Assembly (NCBI GenBank): GCA_013791885.1
Contig: VMSZ01000049.1
Location: 1 to 46,149 of the forward strand
Source: Sulfurimonas sp.
GTDB lineage: Bacteria > Campylobacterota > Campylobacteria > Campylobacterales > Sulfurimonadaceae
Direction of reading: 5' to 3'
Length of the DNA stretch: 46,149 nucleotides
Below, one piece after another: positions 9,417-18,363 of the stretch. A program made the position numbers and the translations under genes. Every line of letters begins with the position of its first letter. Positions within the stretch are counted from its first letter, which is position 1. A model generated the notes under the pieces. The model did no database searches and had not been told where the DNA came from. It saw only the letters and a program-made list of their open reading frames with translations.

Positions 9417-9976
9417 TATTTTTCCCCGCTTTTGTAAATTTTTGAGATTCTTAGAAATACATTTTCAAGCTTAATTTCTTTGGCAAGAATAGTTTTTATG
9501 TTTATATAAGGAAGAATATTCCGGCCTAAAAAAAGAGACATATCGACTCCAAGTTCAAGGAGAGCAGCATCGTAAGAGACAGTCAAAGTTTTATGAACAT
9601 TGGAAAAATCTAAGGCTCTGCGAAGGTTGTTTTCGTCTGTGTTGAAAAGAAAAAGAAGTTGAGCTTTTTGACATGCTTGAAGGTTTGTGTATTCACTAAG
9701 TATGGTGACTATATTGTAATTCTTAATTCCTTGGGGGTAATTTTGTTTGATTTTATCTGCAAGAGAATCAGCCGTATTTTTTTCAATGGAGTCGTAGAGA
9801 AGACATATAGTAATCTCTTTGTCAATTTTGTTTTTGGATTCACTCATAAGGATAAAACGCGGAATAATTTTTGCAAAAATGTTTAAAGAATCATCATCAT
9901 AAGAAAATGCGTACAAGAAAGAAGGATTTAAAAATAGAACAAAACAAAGTAAAACAGAGGAGAATCTATACACCAT
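9416..9976 (-). CDS. YfiR-like (DUF4154) periplasmic protein
   Basis: 186 residues with a signal peptide (about 1-24, ending near FLYAFS). The pattern of an opening helix IFAKIIPRFI, a central NTDENNLRRAL segment and a closing LFLGRNILPYINIKTILAKEIKLENVFLRISKIY matches the YfiR/DUF4154 family. Those proteins sit in the periplasm and inhibit partner diguanylate cyclases or link to TonB receptors. Only one cysteine pair candidate is evident, so redox control as in Pseudomonas YfiR is uncertain. It overlaps the downstream GGDEF gene by one base and is divergent from the TonB receptor gene at 10132. Confidence 0.75.
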   Translation of the reverse strand: MVYRFSSVLLCFVLFLNPSFLYAFSYDDDSLNIFAKIIPRFILMSESKNKIDKEITICLLYDSIEKNTADSLADKIKQNYPQGIKNYNIVTILSEYTNLQACQKAQLLFLFNTDENNLRRALDFSNVHKTLTVSYDAALLELGVDMSLFLGRNILPYINIKTILAKEIKLENVFLRISKIYKSGEK

Positions 9977-10033
9977 TTTTTGCTCCTTTTATAGGTTCTT
10001 TTGAGGCATTTAAAGCTTAAATAAATCTTTGTT

Positions 10034-10039
10034 AGTATA
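10034..10039 (-). promoter_or_regulatory. Possible -10 box for the YfiR/GGDEF operon
   Basis: The minus strand reads TATACT at 10039-10034, about 55 bases before the ATG at 9976. The 155-base gap also has to hold the divergent promoter for the TonB receptor; no clear operator was seen. Confidence 0.35.
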
Positions 10040-10131
10040 ACATCAATTTGTAAATTAAATCTTATTTTTGTGATAACAATAGAAAATAGTGTATTTTAAC
10101 GGGGTATATGTAAAATTCTCAGGGGGCAAAA

Positions 10132-12288
10132 ATGAGAAAAAGTTGGGTTATAGCAATGGGTATAGTAGTGTTCACTTTAACACTACATGCTAACGAGTCA
10201 GTAGAGCAAATGGAAGACTTTCAATCACTTCTGAGCGAGGTGAGTGAAATAGCCACCAAAAAATCTTTAAATGTAGATTATCTTCCTTCTGTTGTGACAG
10301 TAGTTGATGCTCAGACTTTTGTTGATGGCGGGATTCAAAATCTTGGTGAGGCTCTTGGAATGCTTCCGGGCATTCAGGTGCAGATTAACCAGATGGGTTA
10401 CACTATGACGACGGTACGCGGCTTTAAAAATCCTAATGCCTATCTTTCAGACAAGATAAAAATTCTTATCGACGGCGTGGCAATTAACAATGCAGTTTCA
10501 GGGACAACAAGTTTTTATATGGACTTCCCGATGCAGCTTATTGAAAAGATAGAAGTGCTTCGCGGCCCGGCTTCAACGGTTTACGGTGCAGGCGCATTTT
10601 ATGCCACGGTCAATGTTATAACAAAACTCGGCAACGCTAAAAAAGAGAATCAAGTTTTTGTAGGAGCAGGGAGCTACGGCTACAGAACTGTTGGGGGAAA
10701 TCTCTTTGCAAACGCAGGTGATTGGAAGATTTTTAGTGACGGGTATTATCAGACGAATACAAAAGAGCTCTATTTTGAACCACAAGACGGCTATACGGAT
10801 GAAGGTATGAGAGATTTGTCTCTTGGGTTTAAAGCGCAAAATGGCGGTTTAGAGTTTTTGGCAAGATTCAAACGCAGCGTTTACGGAAATTTTTATAGTT
10901 TTGAGGGAGAGCTCGATCCTATTCCCCAAAAAGGCGAAGAACACATTAACACTTACTTTTTTACGCAGCTTGCATATAAACACAGTTACAATGACTATGA
11001 GTTTGAAACCAAGGCAAATTTTTCACATAGAGAGTTGGATACGAGTGCAAATATATATAGCATAGGCAGTCAGATTGGTAAATTTTCTTCTGTTGGTATA
11101 GATATGCAGGATGGATTCTTTTATTATGAGAAATCAGCCGAGCAAAACTATGCAATTGAATCCAGCGTAAGACTTCCTGAAATAGCTTCTAATGATATCT
11201 CTCTAGGAGTTGGTCTGCAATACGCTGCTGTGCGAAAAGATGAGTTTTTCAGCAGCGTGGAAGATGCTATTGTAAGTTCGGCAGACCCTTTAGCTCTGAG
11301 AGATGACCCTTCTTTTCGTTATCGTCTTAATAAAGAGCCTGCGTTTTGGACATCTTATGAAAATGGAGAAGTCGGACATCTTTTAGACGGCGGGAATAGT
11401 GTAACAAGAACAAATGTGTATGCGTATGCACAGGATCTCATCTCTGTAAGTGACGCTGTGGATGTGATTCTTGGACTGCGTTTAGACAATTACTCAGACT
11501 TTGGTTCGCAGTTGAGTAAAAGAGCAGGTATAGTTTACAGAGCAAATGATGAATTGATTTTTAAAGTTCTTTACGGCTCAGCATTTCGTGCGCCGACTTT
11601 TATGGAAGCGTACCAAAACGGACATATAAACTTTCGTGCGGGTGATGAAAATATAAAACCGGAAGAGACAAACACGTATGAGGCTGTCGTTATCTATTCT
11701 CCGAACTTTTATAATAGATTTTCTCTCAATGTATTTTATTCTGAACTCACTAATGTTATAGATCTCGAAGAGTTTCAAGATACTAATCCAGGCTATCAAA
11801 ATTTCGACAGACGCCTGAGCCGCGGTGTGGAGTTTGAATATAATTACAAAACGAAACTTGCACATAACTTCTACTTCAACGCAACCTATATAGATGCGGG
11901 TTATACCATACCGGCAGAAGACGGCCAGCCTGCGGTAAATGTCAGTATGCCTGATATCTCAGATGTGATGCTCAAAGCCATGTACATCTACACGCCTATA
12001 AAAGCGCTCTCTTTTGGAACAACTTGGAGATATTTTGCTCAAACAACATCCACAGAGTTGGAGTGGGTACTTGAAGAAGCTGATGAGTATGATGCAACGG
12101 CAAAAGCTGTGCATATTTTTGACGAAACCGTAACATACAGACTTTCTCCCTCAAGCGAAATCCGTGCGACCGTTAAAAATCTCTTTGACGCAGATGTCCG
12201 CATGCCGGCCTATTATTACTACACTGCCGATGGCGGAATTCAGAGAGAAGGCAGAAACTACTTTGTGAGTTATGTTCACCGCTTTTAA
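10132..12288 (+). CDS. TonB-dependent outer-membrane receptor
   Basis: 718 residues: signal peptide 1-20 (ending LHANE), plug domain at about 45-160 (SVVTVVDAQTF, LGEALGMLPGIQV, TVRGF, KILIDGVAINN, IEVLRGPASTVYGAGAFYATVNVITK), then a 22-strand barrel ending in YFVSYVHRF with the usual terminal phenylalanine. It has HmuR/BtuB-like length, and the substrate (siderophore, haem, cobalamin or other) cannot be told from sequence. A strong CAGGGGGC ribosome site precedes the ATG. It is divergent from a YfiR/GGDEF pair; TonB receptor, DUF4154 and GGDEF genes recur together in marine and sulfur-oxidising bacteria, suggesting ligand uptake or sensing linked to cyclic di-GMP. Confidence 0.93.
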   Translation: MRKSWVIAMGIVVFTLTLHANESVEQMEDFQSLLSEVSEIATKKSLNVDYLPSVVTVVDAQTFVDGGIQNLGEALGMLPGIQVQINQMGYTMTTVRGFKNPNAYLSDKIKILIDGVAINNAVSGTTSFYMDFPMQLIEKIEVLRGPASTVYGAGAFYATVNVITKLGNAKKENQVFVGAGSYGYRTVGGNLFANAGDWKIFSDGYYQTNTKELYFEPQDGYTDEGMRDLSLGFKAQNGGLEFLARFKRSVYGNFYSFEGELDPIPQKGEEHINTYFFTQLAYKHSYNDYEFETKANFSHRELDTSANIYSIGSQIGKFSSVGIDMQDGFFYYEKSAEQNYAIESSVRLPEIASNDISLGVGLQYAAVRKDEFFSSVEDAIVSSADPLALRDDPSFRYRLNKEPAFWTSYENGEVGHLLDGGNSVTRTNVYAYAQDLISVSDAVDVILGLRLDNYSDFGSQLSKRAGIVYRANDELIFKVLYGSAFRAPTFMEAYQNGHINFRAGDENIKPEETNTYEAVVIYSPNFYNRFSLNVFYSELTNVIDLEEFQDTNPGYQNFDRRLSRGVEFEYNYKTKLAHNFYFNATYIDAGYTIPAEDGQPAVNVSMPDISDVMLKAMYIYTPIKALSFGTTWRYFAQTTSTELEWVLEEADEYDATAKAVHIFDETVTYRLSPSSEIRATVKNLFDADVRMPAYYYYTADGGIQREGRNYFVSYVHRF

Positions 12289-12303
12289 AAACGCGGTGAC
12301 TCT
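12276..12303 (+). terminator. Terminator after the TonB receptor gene
   Basis: TCACCGC (12276-12282) pairs with GCGGTGA (12293-12299), followed by CTCTTTT. The stem spans the stop codon and could also serve the converging DAB operon. Confidence 0.55.
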
Positions 12304-12304
12304 T

Positions 12305-12604
12305 TTACATCATGTGTGTGTCGGTAATAAACATCACGCCAGAATGTTTCTCAAAAAAGAGGGCAAGCCCTTCGCTTATTGTTTCAGCTTTGGCTTCATC
12401 AACTACGGTCATAATCATGACAAGGGCGTCTTCATCATTAAATAGCAGCTGTCCTTCATGGTAGCCTGCGTTTCCTCTGCCCTCAAGGTTACGAAAAATT
12501 GTATAACCTTGAATTTCTATTTTTTCGAGTAGTCTTGTTAGGTGTGCTAAAAACTCACCCTCAATAATCATCTCTACTTTTTTCATTTTTTTGAGGTTTC
12601 TCAT
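12305..12604 (-). CDS. PII-like protein of the DAB operon
   Basis: 99 residues with a PII/GlnK-like ferredoxin fold pattern: KKVEMIIEGEFLAHLTRLLEKIEIQGYTIFRNLEGRG, then a short T-loop region, LVMIMTVVDEAKAETISEGLALFFEKHSGVMFITDT. It lacks the long uridylylated T-loop of nitrogen-type PII, as do the bicarbonate-associated groups (carboxysome CPII, SbtB). The expected role is to gate the DabA/DabB carbon pump in response to adenine nucleotides or bicarbonate; this is inference. Its ATG overlaps the dabA stop by four bases, so translation is coupled. It is the last gene of the operon. Confidence 0.72.
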   Translation of the reverse strand: MRNLKKMKKVEMIIEGEFLAHLTRLLEKIEIQGYTIFRNLEGRGNAGYHEGQLLFNDEDALVMIMTVVDEAKAETISEGLALFFEKHSGVMFITDTHMM

Positions 12605-15600
12605 GCTCTGTTTTCTCCTTGTGTAAATGTTTTAAATTCAAGTTTTTCCCAAGTTTGTGTGTTACCTTCATAGAGGAAAAACGCAGTCTCTTTTTCATCT
12701 ATAAAAATGGTTTTTATCCATTCGTTGTATACAAGTTCGCTTATTTTGTGAATCTTGTCTATAACATTTTTATGCGTCTCAAAAGGTGCTTCTATCATGG
12801 TGATTAAACGCAGCGGCTCATGATAAGGCTCATTTTCCAAATTTACTGTTTGTGAGGGAAGACCGGTTCTAAGGTCGCTCATATTTCCTGAAATAACCCC
12901 GAGTTTTCCGACAACATTGTGGTAAACCTTGCTCTCACTTCCAAAAGCACTATTGTCTAGTGTAGAAAAAAAGTGTTCCATATTAATCCACTCCCCGACA
13001 ACGAGAGGACCGGATAAGATAACGCTCAAAATTGCCCCTTTTTTGTCGCCCGTATAATCATAAGAATGTAAAAAAGTCCTTCCTGCTAAATTCATATTTT
13101 TCGAGTTTTCACGTTTTCCTATGAAAAAGGAGTGGTTTTTAGAGAGTCCCCATTCGGGCCTTGGCTGTGACCAATCCATGGTGTTTCTCTTAGCTAAAGA
13201 AAAAGCGCCCTGTTTGCTCCTTGTGTTCGAAAGAGGCAGAGTTGCCATACGTTCAGCGGCAGTTAGCATGCCGGCAAGCTCCAAATCTGCTTTGAGTTTT
13301 TTCAGAGCTTCATGATGGGAGTGCGGAGCATGTGCGTCAAAAAGAGTTAAAACATCGCTGGTAGTGTTGTGAAGCGCCGCTATGAAATAGGTCTGCTCAG
13401 GAATATGAATTCCATGTTTATGAAGTTCTTCGCGTATATTTTGTTTGTTTGCCATATAGGCGAGAACCTTTGCGTTTATAAGTGAACTGCTTCCTCCGCA
13501 GGCTCCGCAATCAAGTGCGGATTCATAAGGGTTGTTTTCTGATTGGCTTGCATGGGCGGACAAAACCACAATATCGCAAAAGCTCTTGAGCCCGACAGTT
13601 TTAAGTGCGCTTTGAACATAATACAGCTGCTCTTTGAAGCTAAAGCCAACCTTGGCCATTTTTGCTTTTTGAATGCGCATATGACCGGCTGAAACCTTGT
13701 ACTCTTTGCGCAGAAGCTCTATGAGTCTTTGTTCTTCTATCTGTAAAAGATTGTATTTTGCACCGAGTTTTGTCACAGAATCTATGGCTACGCCGTCTTG
13801 GTCTTCTTGAACTATGTCTTCTTTGCTGAGGGCTATCTCTCTGATTTCGTTGAGAATTTCATCGTCAAGCGAAGATGGTTTAATGTTAAACTTCTCTTCT
13901 ATAACAAACTTGATAATCTGGTTTTGTATAGCGGTAATACTCTCTGTCGCCTCTTTTTCGGTATAACGCTCTATGCGAAGTTCTTCCTCAACCTTGGGGT
14001 CAAAGATTTTTTTTCTCAAAGGCATGTAGGCTTTTGGCACTAAACTTTTACCAAAAAAATCAAAGGCAAAGAGAGCACCGATGGCTTCGACGGTAACGTA
14101 AGGAGTGAGAACATTGTATTTGAGTTCGTTTAAAACTTTTTTGACAATTTTCATCAGTCCCTTGGAGTTAATGGCCTCTTTTTCATGAAAGCTGTAAACG
14201 ATGTGTTTTGGCGTGAGTATTGCCGGACACAAGTCCGATTCGCATCTGTTACTAACATCAATGGATTTAAAAGGAATCCCGAAAAAACCTGCCATGCCGT
14301 AAGTCTCGTAAGCACCTGCAGCTTCGATGTTTCTGCGTATGCGTTCTGAACGGGTATCTATACAGAAAAAGAGTTGGGCATCAGAGCTATTTACCTGCTC
14401 TTGCGTTTTTTTGCTCTGAACATAGTCGCTCATGAGCTGCATCATGCTGGTTTTTTCCATCGCTTTGAGCCAAATAAAACCCTCTTCATCCTCGAAATCC
14501 TGCAAGGCTGCGTTTATAGCGTTGAGTTCTTGAGCTTGCAATGTTTGTATCTGCTCTTCCTTGAGAACAAGAGAAAGAACTTTGTAGAGATACTCTGCAA
14601 GGACCTCGCAGTCATGGATTTTTTTGTCATAAATATATTGGTCGTAAATCTCTTTGGCATCTGTTTTTTGTGTTTCGTGCAAAAAGTTCTCAACACTTTG
14701 AAAATAACTTAAAAGAAGTTTTCCGCTGTTATACTCAGCTCGTAAAAAGGCCTCTTCTTTGTTGTTCATAATGTAACTTCCAAGCTCTTTCATACTTGGA
14801 AAAAAGCCCAAAGAATTTTCCTGCTTTTTTAAAAGCATATAGGAGTAGTAGAGGCGTATAGCCAAAAATTCTTCCATAAAAGCAGGATATTTTTTCTGGT
14901 ATTCGCTTGAGCTCTTGCTTCTGTATTTTAAAAAACCGCTCCAACCGTGAAGTTTTGTAAGTTCAAGTGTAAAGTACTCTTCCCAAAATGAGCGTGGAAT
15001 CTTGAGCTCTTTTAGAACCATGAAAATGATGTCTTCCGCAAGTGCTGTTTCCCGTAAAAGTCTGCAGAGGGTTTCGTTTTCATTGAAAAAAACTTTGTCC
15101 TGCATGACTATCTCTTTCCAAGATAAAAACATCCCTTTTTCACGTTTTGGCATGTTCCAAATGGCTTGTCCTTCACCCAAAAAACGCATAGCAATCTGCG
15201 ACATAATGTCATCAAGCGCTTCTCCCACGTTGGTGGCAAAAAGCATATCGACTACATCATAGATAGTTTTTTCTTTGGCAAGGTGTTTGACAAGGTTTGC
15301 ATTAAAATCAGCATAATCGTTAAGAGACTCAGGAGAGAGATTTTTGGCTATTTGAGGGATGAGAGGGCTCACGTTTGTTATCTCGTCAAAATGGTGGCAC
15401 TCCCGTGACTTTGTCATAAGCTGTATGAAAAGATTTTCCAGAAGAGGATGGGTGTGTCCGCATTTTGTGCCAAAGTTTTCTAACTCTTCTCTAAGATACA
15501 TATCCTCAATTTTGCCCTCTTGGTAAAACCTCTGGTACTGCTCTCTGGTGAGGGATTTTTTTGCATGAAAGAGCGTATGCGCCTTATTTACGGCTTCTTC

Positions 15601-15735
15601 AAAATGCATATTTTCAAAACCGTGCAACGGATTGTGGTGAATAAAAGATTTCATAGGCCAAAAGTTTGGAATATGCTCAACAGCACTCTCAACGAGTGAA
15701 TCTATGAAAAGAATATCTTTTTCTTTTACGATCAT
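12601..15735 (-). CDS. dabA: DabA, inorganic-carbon transporter subunit (DUF2309)
   Basis: 1044 residues, the large cytoplasmic subunit of the DAB complex. The N-terminus (WPMKSFIHHNPLHGFENMHFEEAV) is typical of DUF2309. The carbonic-anhydrase-like zinc site is complete: C458 and D460 in FFCIDTRSER, H728 in LSAHASQSENNPYES and C743 in DCGACGGSS. DabA hydrates CO2 to bicarbonate vectorially when driven by its membrane partner, concentrating inorganic carbon for CO2 fixation. It has four-base overlaps with both the upstream membrane gene and the downstream PII gene. Length and motifs are intact, so it should be functional. Confidence 0.93.
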   Translation of the reverse strand: MIVKEKDILFIDSLVESAVEHIPNFWPMKSFIHHNPLHGFENMHFEEAVNKAHTLFHAKKSLTREQYQRFYQEGKIEDMYLREELENFGTKCGHTHPLLENLFIQLMTKSRECHHFDEITNVSPLIPQIAKNLSPESLNDYADFNANLVKHLAKEKTIYDVVDMLFATNVGEALDDIMSQIAMRFLGEGQAIWNMPKREKGMFLSWKEIVMQDKVFFNENETLCRLLRETALAEDIIFMVLKELKIPRSFWEEYFTLELTKLHGWSGFLKYRSKSSSEYQKKYPAFMEEFLAIRLYYSYMLLKKQENSLGFFPSMKELGSYIMNNKEEAFLRAEYNSGKLLLSYFQSVENFLHETQKTDAKEIYDQYIYDKKIHDCEVLAEYLYKVLSLVLKEEQIQTLQAQELNAINAALQDFEDEEGFIWLKAMEKTSMMQLMSDYVQSKKTQEQVNSSDAQLFFCIDTRSERIRRNIEAAGAYETYGMAGFFGIPFKSIDVSNRCESDLCPAILTPKHIVYSFHEKEAINSKGLMKIVKKVLNELKYNVLTPYVTVEAIGALFAFDFFGKSLVPKAYMPLRKKIFDPKVEEELRIERYTEKEATESITAIQNQIIKFVIEEKFNIKPSSLDDEILNEIREIALSKEDIVQEDQDGVAIDSVTKLGAKYNLLQIEEQRLIELLRKEYKVSAGHMRIQKAKMAKVGFSFKEQLYYVQSALKTVGLKSFCDIVVLSAHASQSENNPYESALDCGACGGSSSLINAKVLAYMANKQNIREELHKHGIHIPEQTYFIAALHNTTSDVLTLFDAHAPHSHHEALKKLKADLELAGMLTAAERMATLPLSNTRSKQGAFSLAKRNTMDWSQPRPEWGLSKNHSFFIGKRENSKNMNLAGRTFLHSYDYTGDKKGAILSVILSGPLVVGEWINMEHFFSTLDNSAFGSESKVYHNVVGKLGVISGNMSDLRTGLPSQTVNLENEPYHEPLRLITMIEAPFETHKNVIDKIHKISELVYNEWIKTIFIDEKETAFFLYEGNTQTWEKLEFKTFTQGENRA

Positions 15736-16487
15736 CCTAAGTTTACCTCCATAAATATAAATCCGATGCCGACACTCAGAAGATAAAGAAAGACTAAAAA
15801 TATTGTTTGCAAGGGTGATAAATCTCTGTAATGAAGTTTTCTTTGAGCAACTCCATAGATGAGTTTTTCAATAAGAGTAATCCCTGACCAGCTGATAAGC
15901 AGCCAAGAGATAACGATGGCAATAAGATAGTAGATGTCAAACTTCACTACTTCTTCAATAAATATCCTGAAACCCGGAAAATAGGGTGTGAAGATAAGCG
16001 CGACAATGGATATGACAAGCAAGACGGAAAACCTCGGCATAACATTGCCAAGCCCTTTAAAAGCTTTAAAATACGTAGTTTTAAACTGTTTGTCTAAAAA
16101 CGCAACAAGGAATCCAAAACCTATAATCGGGAGGATAAACGCAATGAAAAAGACCGACATCTCTCCATCTACGGATTTCCACAGCCATGCAAAACCGGAG
16201 ATTGTGCTGTAGTAGAAGATAAGGTAACTATAGGCATGACTTACGCTTAAAAGGCGCAACGCGTAAAACATGGTGCTAAAAAGTGCCACAACCGATATGG
16301 CCACTATAACTGTTTGATTTTCATAACTGCTTAAAAGAAGTGCGCCTGTAAAAAACATGGAGGAAAGCACAAACAAAAGCATGAGGCCTTTAAATTTACT
16401 CAGTATAAAATTGCTCAGCATGCTAAATGGAAATATTGGAAGTAAAAAAAGTACAGCCAAGGTTGTAAGCAGTTCTTCTAACATCAA
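15732..16487 (-). CDS. Small antiporter-like membrane protein in the DAB operon
   Basis: 251 residues with about seven or eight membrane segments, lying between dabB and dabA. I do not recognise a named family. One part (GNVMPRFSVLLVISIVALIFTPYFPGFRIFIEEVVKF) resembles the discontinuous-helix region of NuoM/MrpD-type proton channels, where P, G, F and E positions are conserved. It may therefore be a shortened antiporter-like subunit and a third component of the carbon pump. The overlap with dabA is four bases and the gap to dabB is five bases. An unrelated accessory protein is possible; the operon position is the firmest evidence. Confidence 0.6.
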   Translation of the reverse strand: MMLEELLTTLAVLFLLPIFPFSMLSNFILSKFKGLMLLFVLSSMFFTGALLLSSYENQTVIVAISVVALFSTMFYALRLLSVSHAYSYLIFYYSTISGFAWLWKSVDGEMSVFFIAFILPIIGFGFLVAFLDKQFKTTYFKAFKGLGNVMPRFSVLLVISIVALIFTPYFPGFRIFIEEVVKFDIYYLIAIVISWLLISWSGITLIEKLIYGVAQRKLHYRDLSPLQTIFLVFLYLLSVGIGFIFMEVNLG

Positions 16488-16492
16488 GGCTC

Positions 16493-18193
16493 CTAATATT
16501 TAAATTTTGTATTGAGTCTCAGGGAAAGACTTTTAAGTTTGAATGAGACTAAGGAAATCATATCTAAGATGTAAAATTCTCTCGAGAGTGTTTTATAAAT
16601 AAAGTGGTAAAAACCTGTGAGCTCATTTATTTTTATTTTACGTTTTTCTTCAGAGTAAAAGGCAAAAATCCATCCCACAATGACTAAAAACAGAGCGATT
16701 GAAACAATGGCGTAAAAGAGCAGCTCAGGAATTGCAGCCGATGCAAAGATGGCGCTGCTTAACTCTTGATTGGTATAAATAATCCCGCCAAACCAGTGCT
16801 CGATACTCAAATATGCAACAATGGCTACAGAAAAGAGAAGCGTAGTCAAAAAGAGCATAACCCACATTTTGCTCAAAACTGAGCGGTAGACGGAGAAGAT
16901 AGCCTGCGCTCCCGTGAGCCATGCAAAGAAGAGGAGGATGACATCACCCTGAAAGTGCATAAGCCCTCCGCTGAGCCAGACATAGATGCCCACAACAATG
17001 GCCATAGGTGCTACGGTTGTTAAAATAGCATGAATAAACCAAGGGGTTCTGTCGGTATCTTCTTCGTTAAAGAAGAAGTTAAAGTAGGATTTTCCACTGA
17101 TATTTGGGGCTTTTCTTGCATTGTGAATGACATCGCCAGAACCCAAAAAGAGAGTCGCTTTAAAGAGTCCATGGACTATGAGGTGATAGACAGCAAGGGC
17201 AAAGGCGCCAACGCCAATTTCAAGCATCATGTAGCCCATTTGCCCGATTGTGGAGTAGGCCAAAGATTTTTTGACATCGTTTTGTACAAGCATCAAAGCA
17301 GAACCGATGACGGCGGTAATGAAACCGACGAAAAACGCCAAGTGCAGAGCAAAATCGGCATGAACAAAAAGCGGAGCAAAGCGGTTAATGAGAAAAGCTC
17401 CTGCGTTTACTATTCCTGCGTGCATAAGTGCAGAAGCCGGATTTGGACCTTCAAGCGTGTAGGCAAGCCAGATGTGAAAGGGAAACTGGGTTGATTTAAT
17501 GAGTGCGGCAAGCATGATAAGCAGACCGATAACTTGAAGTGAAGAGACATCAAACCAAAATATGCTGATATTTTGCACTTCCATTGTATTGATTGCGTTT
17601 AGAAAAGTATGCAAATCCAGCGTTTTGTAGTAGTCAAAAATAAGATAAATGGCGAAAAAGAGAGGAATGTCTGCCAAGAGATGGGTAAAATAGGTGTAAA
17701 AACCATACTTGTAGGTCTTTTCTCTTTTGTAGTTGTGTACAAGAATAAAATAGAGATTGAGCCCGATAAGGTGCCAAAAAGCCAAAATAACAATAATATT
17801 TCCAGCAAACAAAAGCGATAAAATTATACCGATCATCATATCGAGCAGGATAAAAAAGCGTATATATCCCTCTTCATCGTACATGTATTTGATAGAGAAT
17901 TTATGGACAACGAGTCCTACCAAACTTACAAATATGCTCATAACAATAGTTAAAGAGCTAATGTTTAGCGTGTAAAGGGTATTTGCAAAGAGGAGTTTTT
18001 CACTCAGTGAATTTTCATAAAAAAGATAGCCCAGAGAAAGAGCACCAAGAAGTGTCAAAAGTGAAAAAAATATTGAAATTTTATATGAAGCTTTGCCTAA
18101 AAATTTAAAGCTTAGCAAGAGTATTAATGCAGATAAAAACGGTAAGGCGAGCAGGGCATACGTCAGAGTGGTGAATTGGTCGTCAAAAGTCAT
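16493..18193 (-). CDS. dabB: DabB, proton-conducting membrane subunit (NuoL-like)
   Basis: 566 residues with about fourteen membrane segments, related to complex I NuoL and Mrp antiporter subunits. The conserved channel block IKSTQFPFHIWLAYTLEGPNPASALMHAGIVNAGAFLINRF (about residues 220-260), the following KKSLAYSTIGQMGYMMLEIG and the HGLFKATLFLGSG segment carry the expected lysine, histidine and glutamate positions. Beside DabA it is identified as DabB, which lets protons drive CO2 hydration, rather than a respiratory complex I subunit; no other nuo genes are nearby. It is the first gene of the operon. The upstream 170 bases contain several possible -10 boxes, none decisive. Confidence 0.88.
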   Translation of the reverse strand: MTFDDQFTTLTYALLALPFLSALILLLSFKFLGKASYKISIFFSLLTLLGALSLGYLFYENSLSEKLLFANTLYTLNISSLTIVMSIFVSLVGLVVHKFSIKYMYDEEGYIRFFILLDMMIGIILSLLFAGNIIVILAFWHLIGLNLYFILVHNYKREKTYKYGFYTYFTHLLADIPLFFAIYLIFDYYKTLDLHTFLNAINTMEVQNISIFWFDVSSLQVIGLLIMLAALIKSTQFPFHIWLAYTLEGPNPASALMHAGIVNAGAFLINRFAPLFVHADFALHLAFFVGFITAVIGSALMLVQNDVKKSLAYSTIGQMGYMMLEIGVGAFALAVYHLIVHGLFKATLFLGSGDVIHNARKAPNISGKSYFNFFFNEEDTDRTPWFIHAILTTVAPMAIVVGIYVWLSGGLMHFQGDVILLFFAWLTGAQAIFSVYRSVLSKMWVMLFLTTLLFSVAIVAYLSIEHWFGGIIYTNQELSSAIFASAAIPELLFYAIVSIALFLVIVGWIFAFYSEEKRKIKINELTGFYHFIYKTLSREFYILDMISLVSFKLKSLSLRLNTKFKY

Positions 18194-18351
18194 AAGTATT
18201 TTCCATCATCTTTAAAGTGTATAAACTAATTAGAGTGTAATATAGCCTAGAAAGTCACACTTTTATTAAGCATGTTACATATATTTAGTTGTATCAAGGC
18301 TTAAAATTGGGAGCTTGTTTAATTTGAGATGGTTTACTAAAAATAAATTAG

Positions 18352-18357
18352 TATAAT
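18352..18357 (+). promoter_or_regulatory. -10 box placed for leaderless transcription of the BRCT-like protein gene
   Basis: TATAAT ends six bases (CACTTT) before the ATG at 18364, with no Shine-Dalgarno between. The geometry is identical to that at 3912 and 27353. Confidence 0.6.
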
Positions 18358-18363
18358 CACTTT

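Noticed and set aside
17030-17494. A 154-residue plus-strand ORF
   Set aside because: It is antisense inside dabB, lacks a ribosome site, and its composition is that of the complement of a membrane protein gene.
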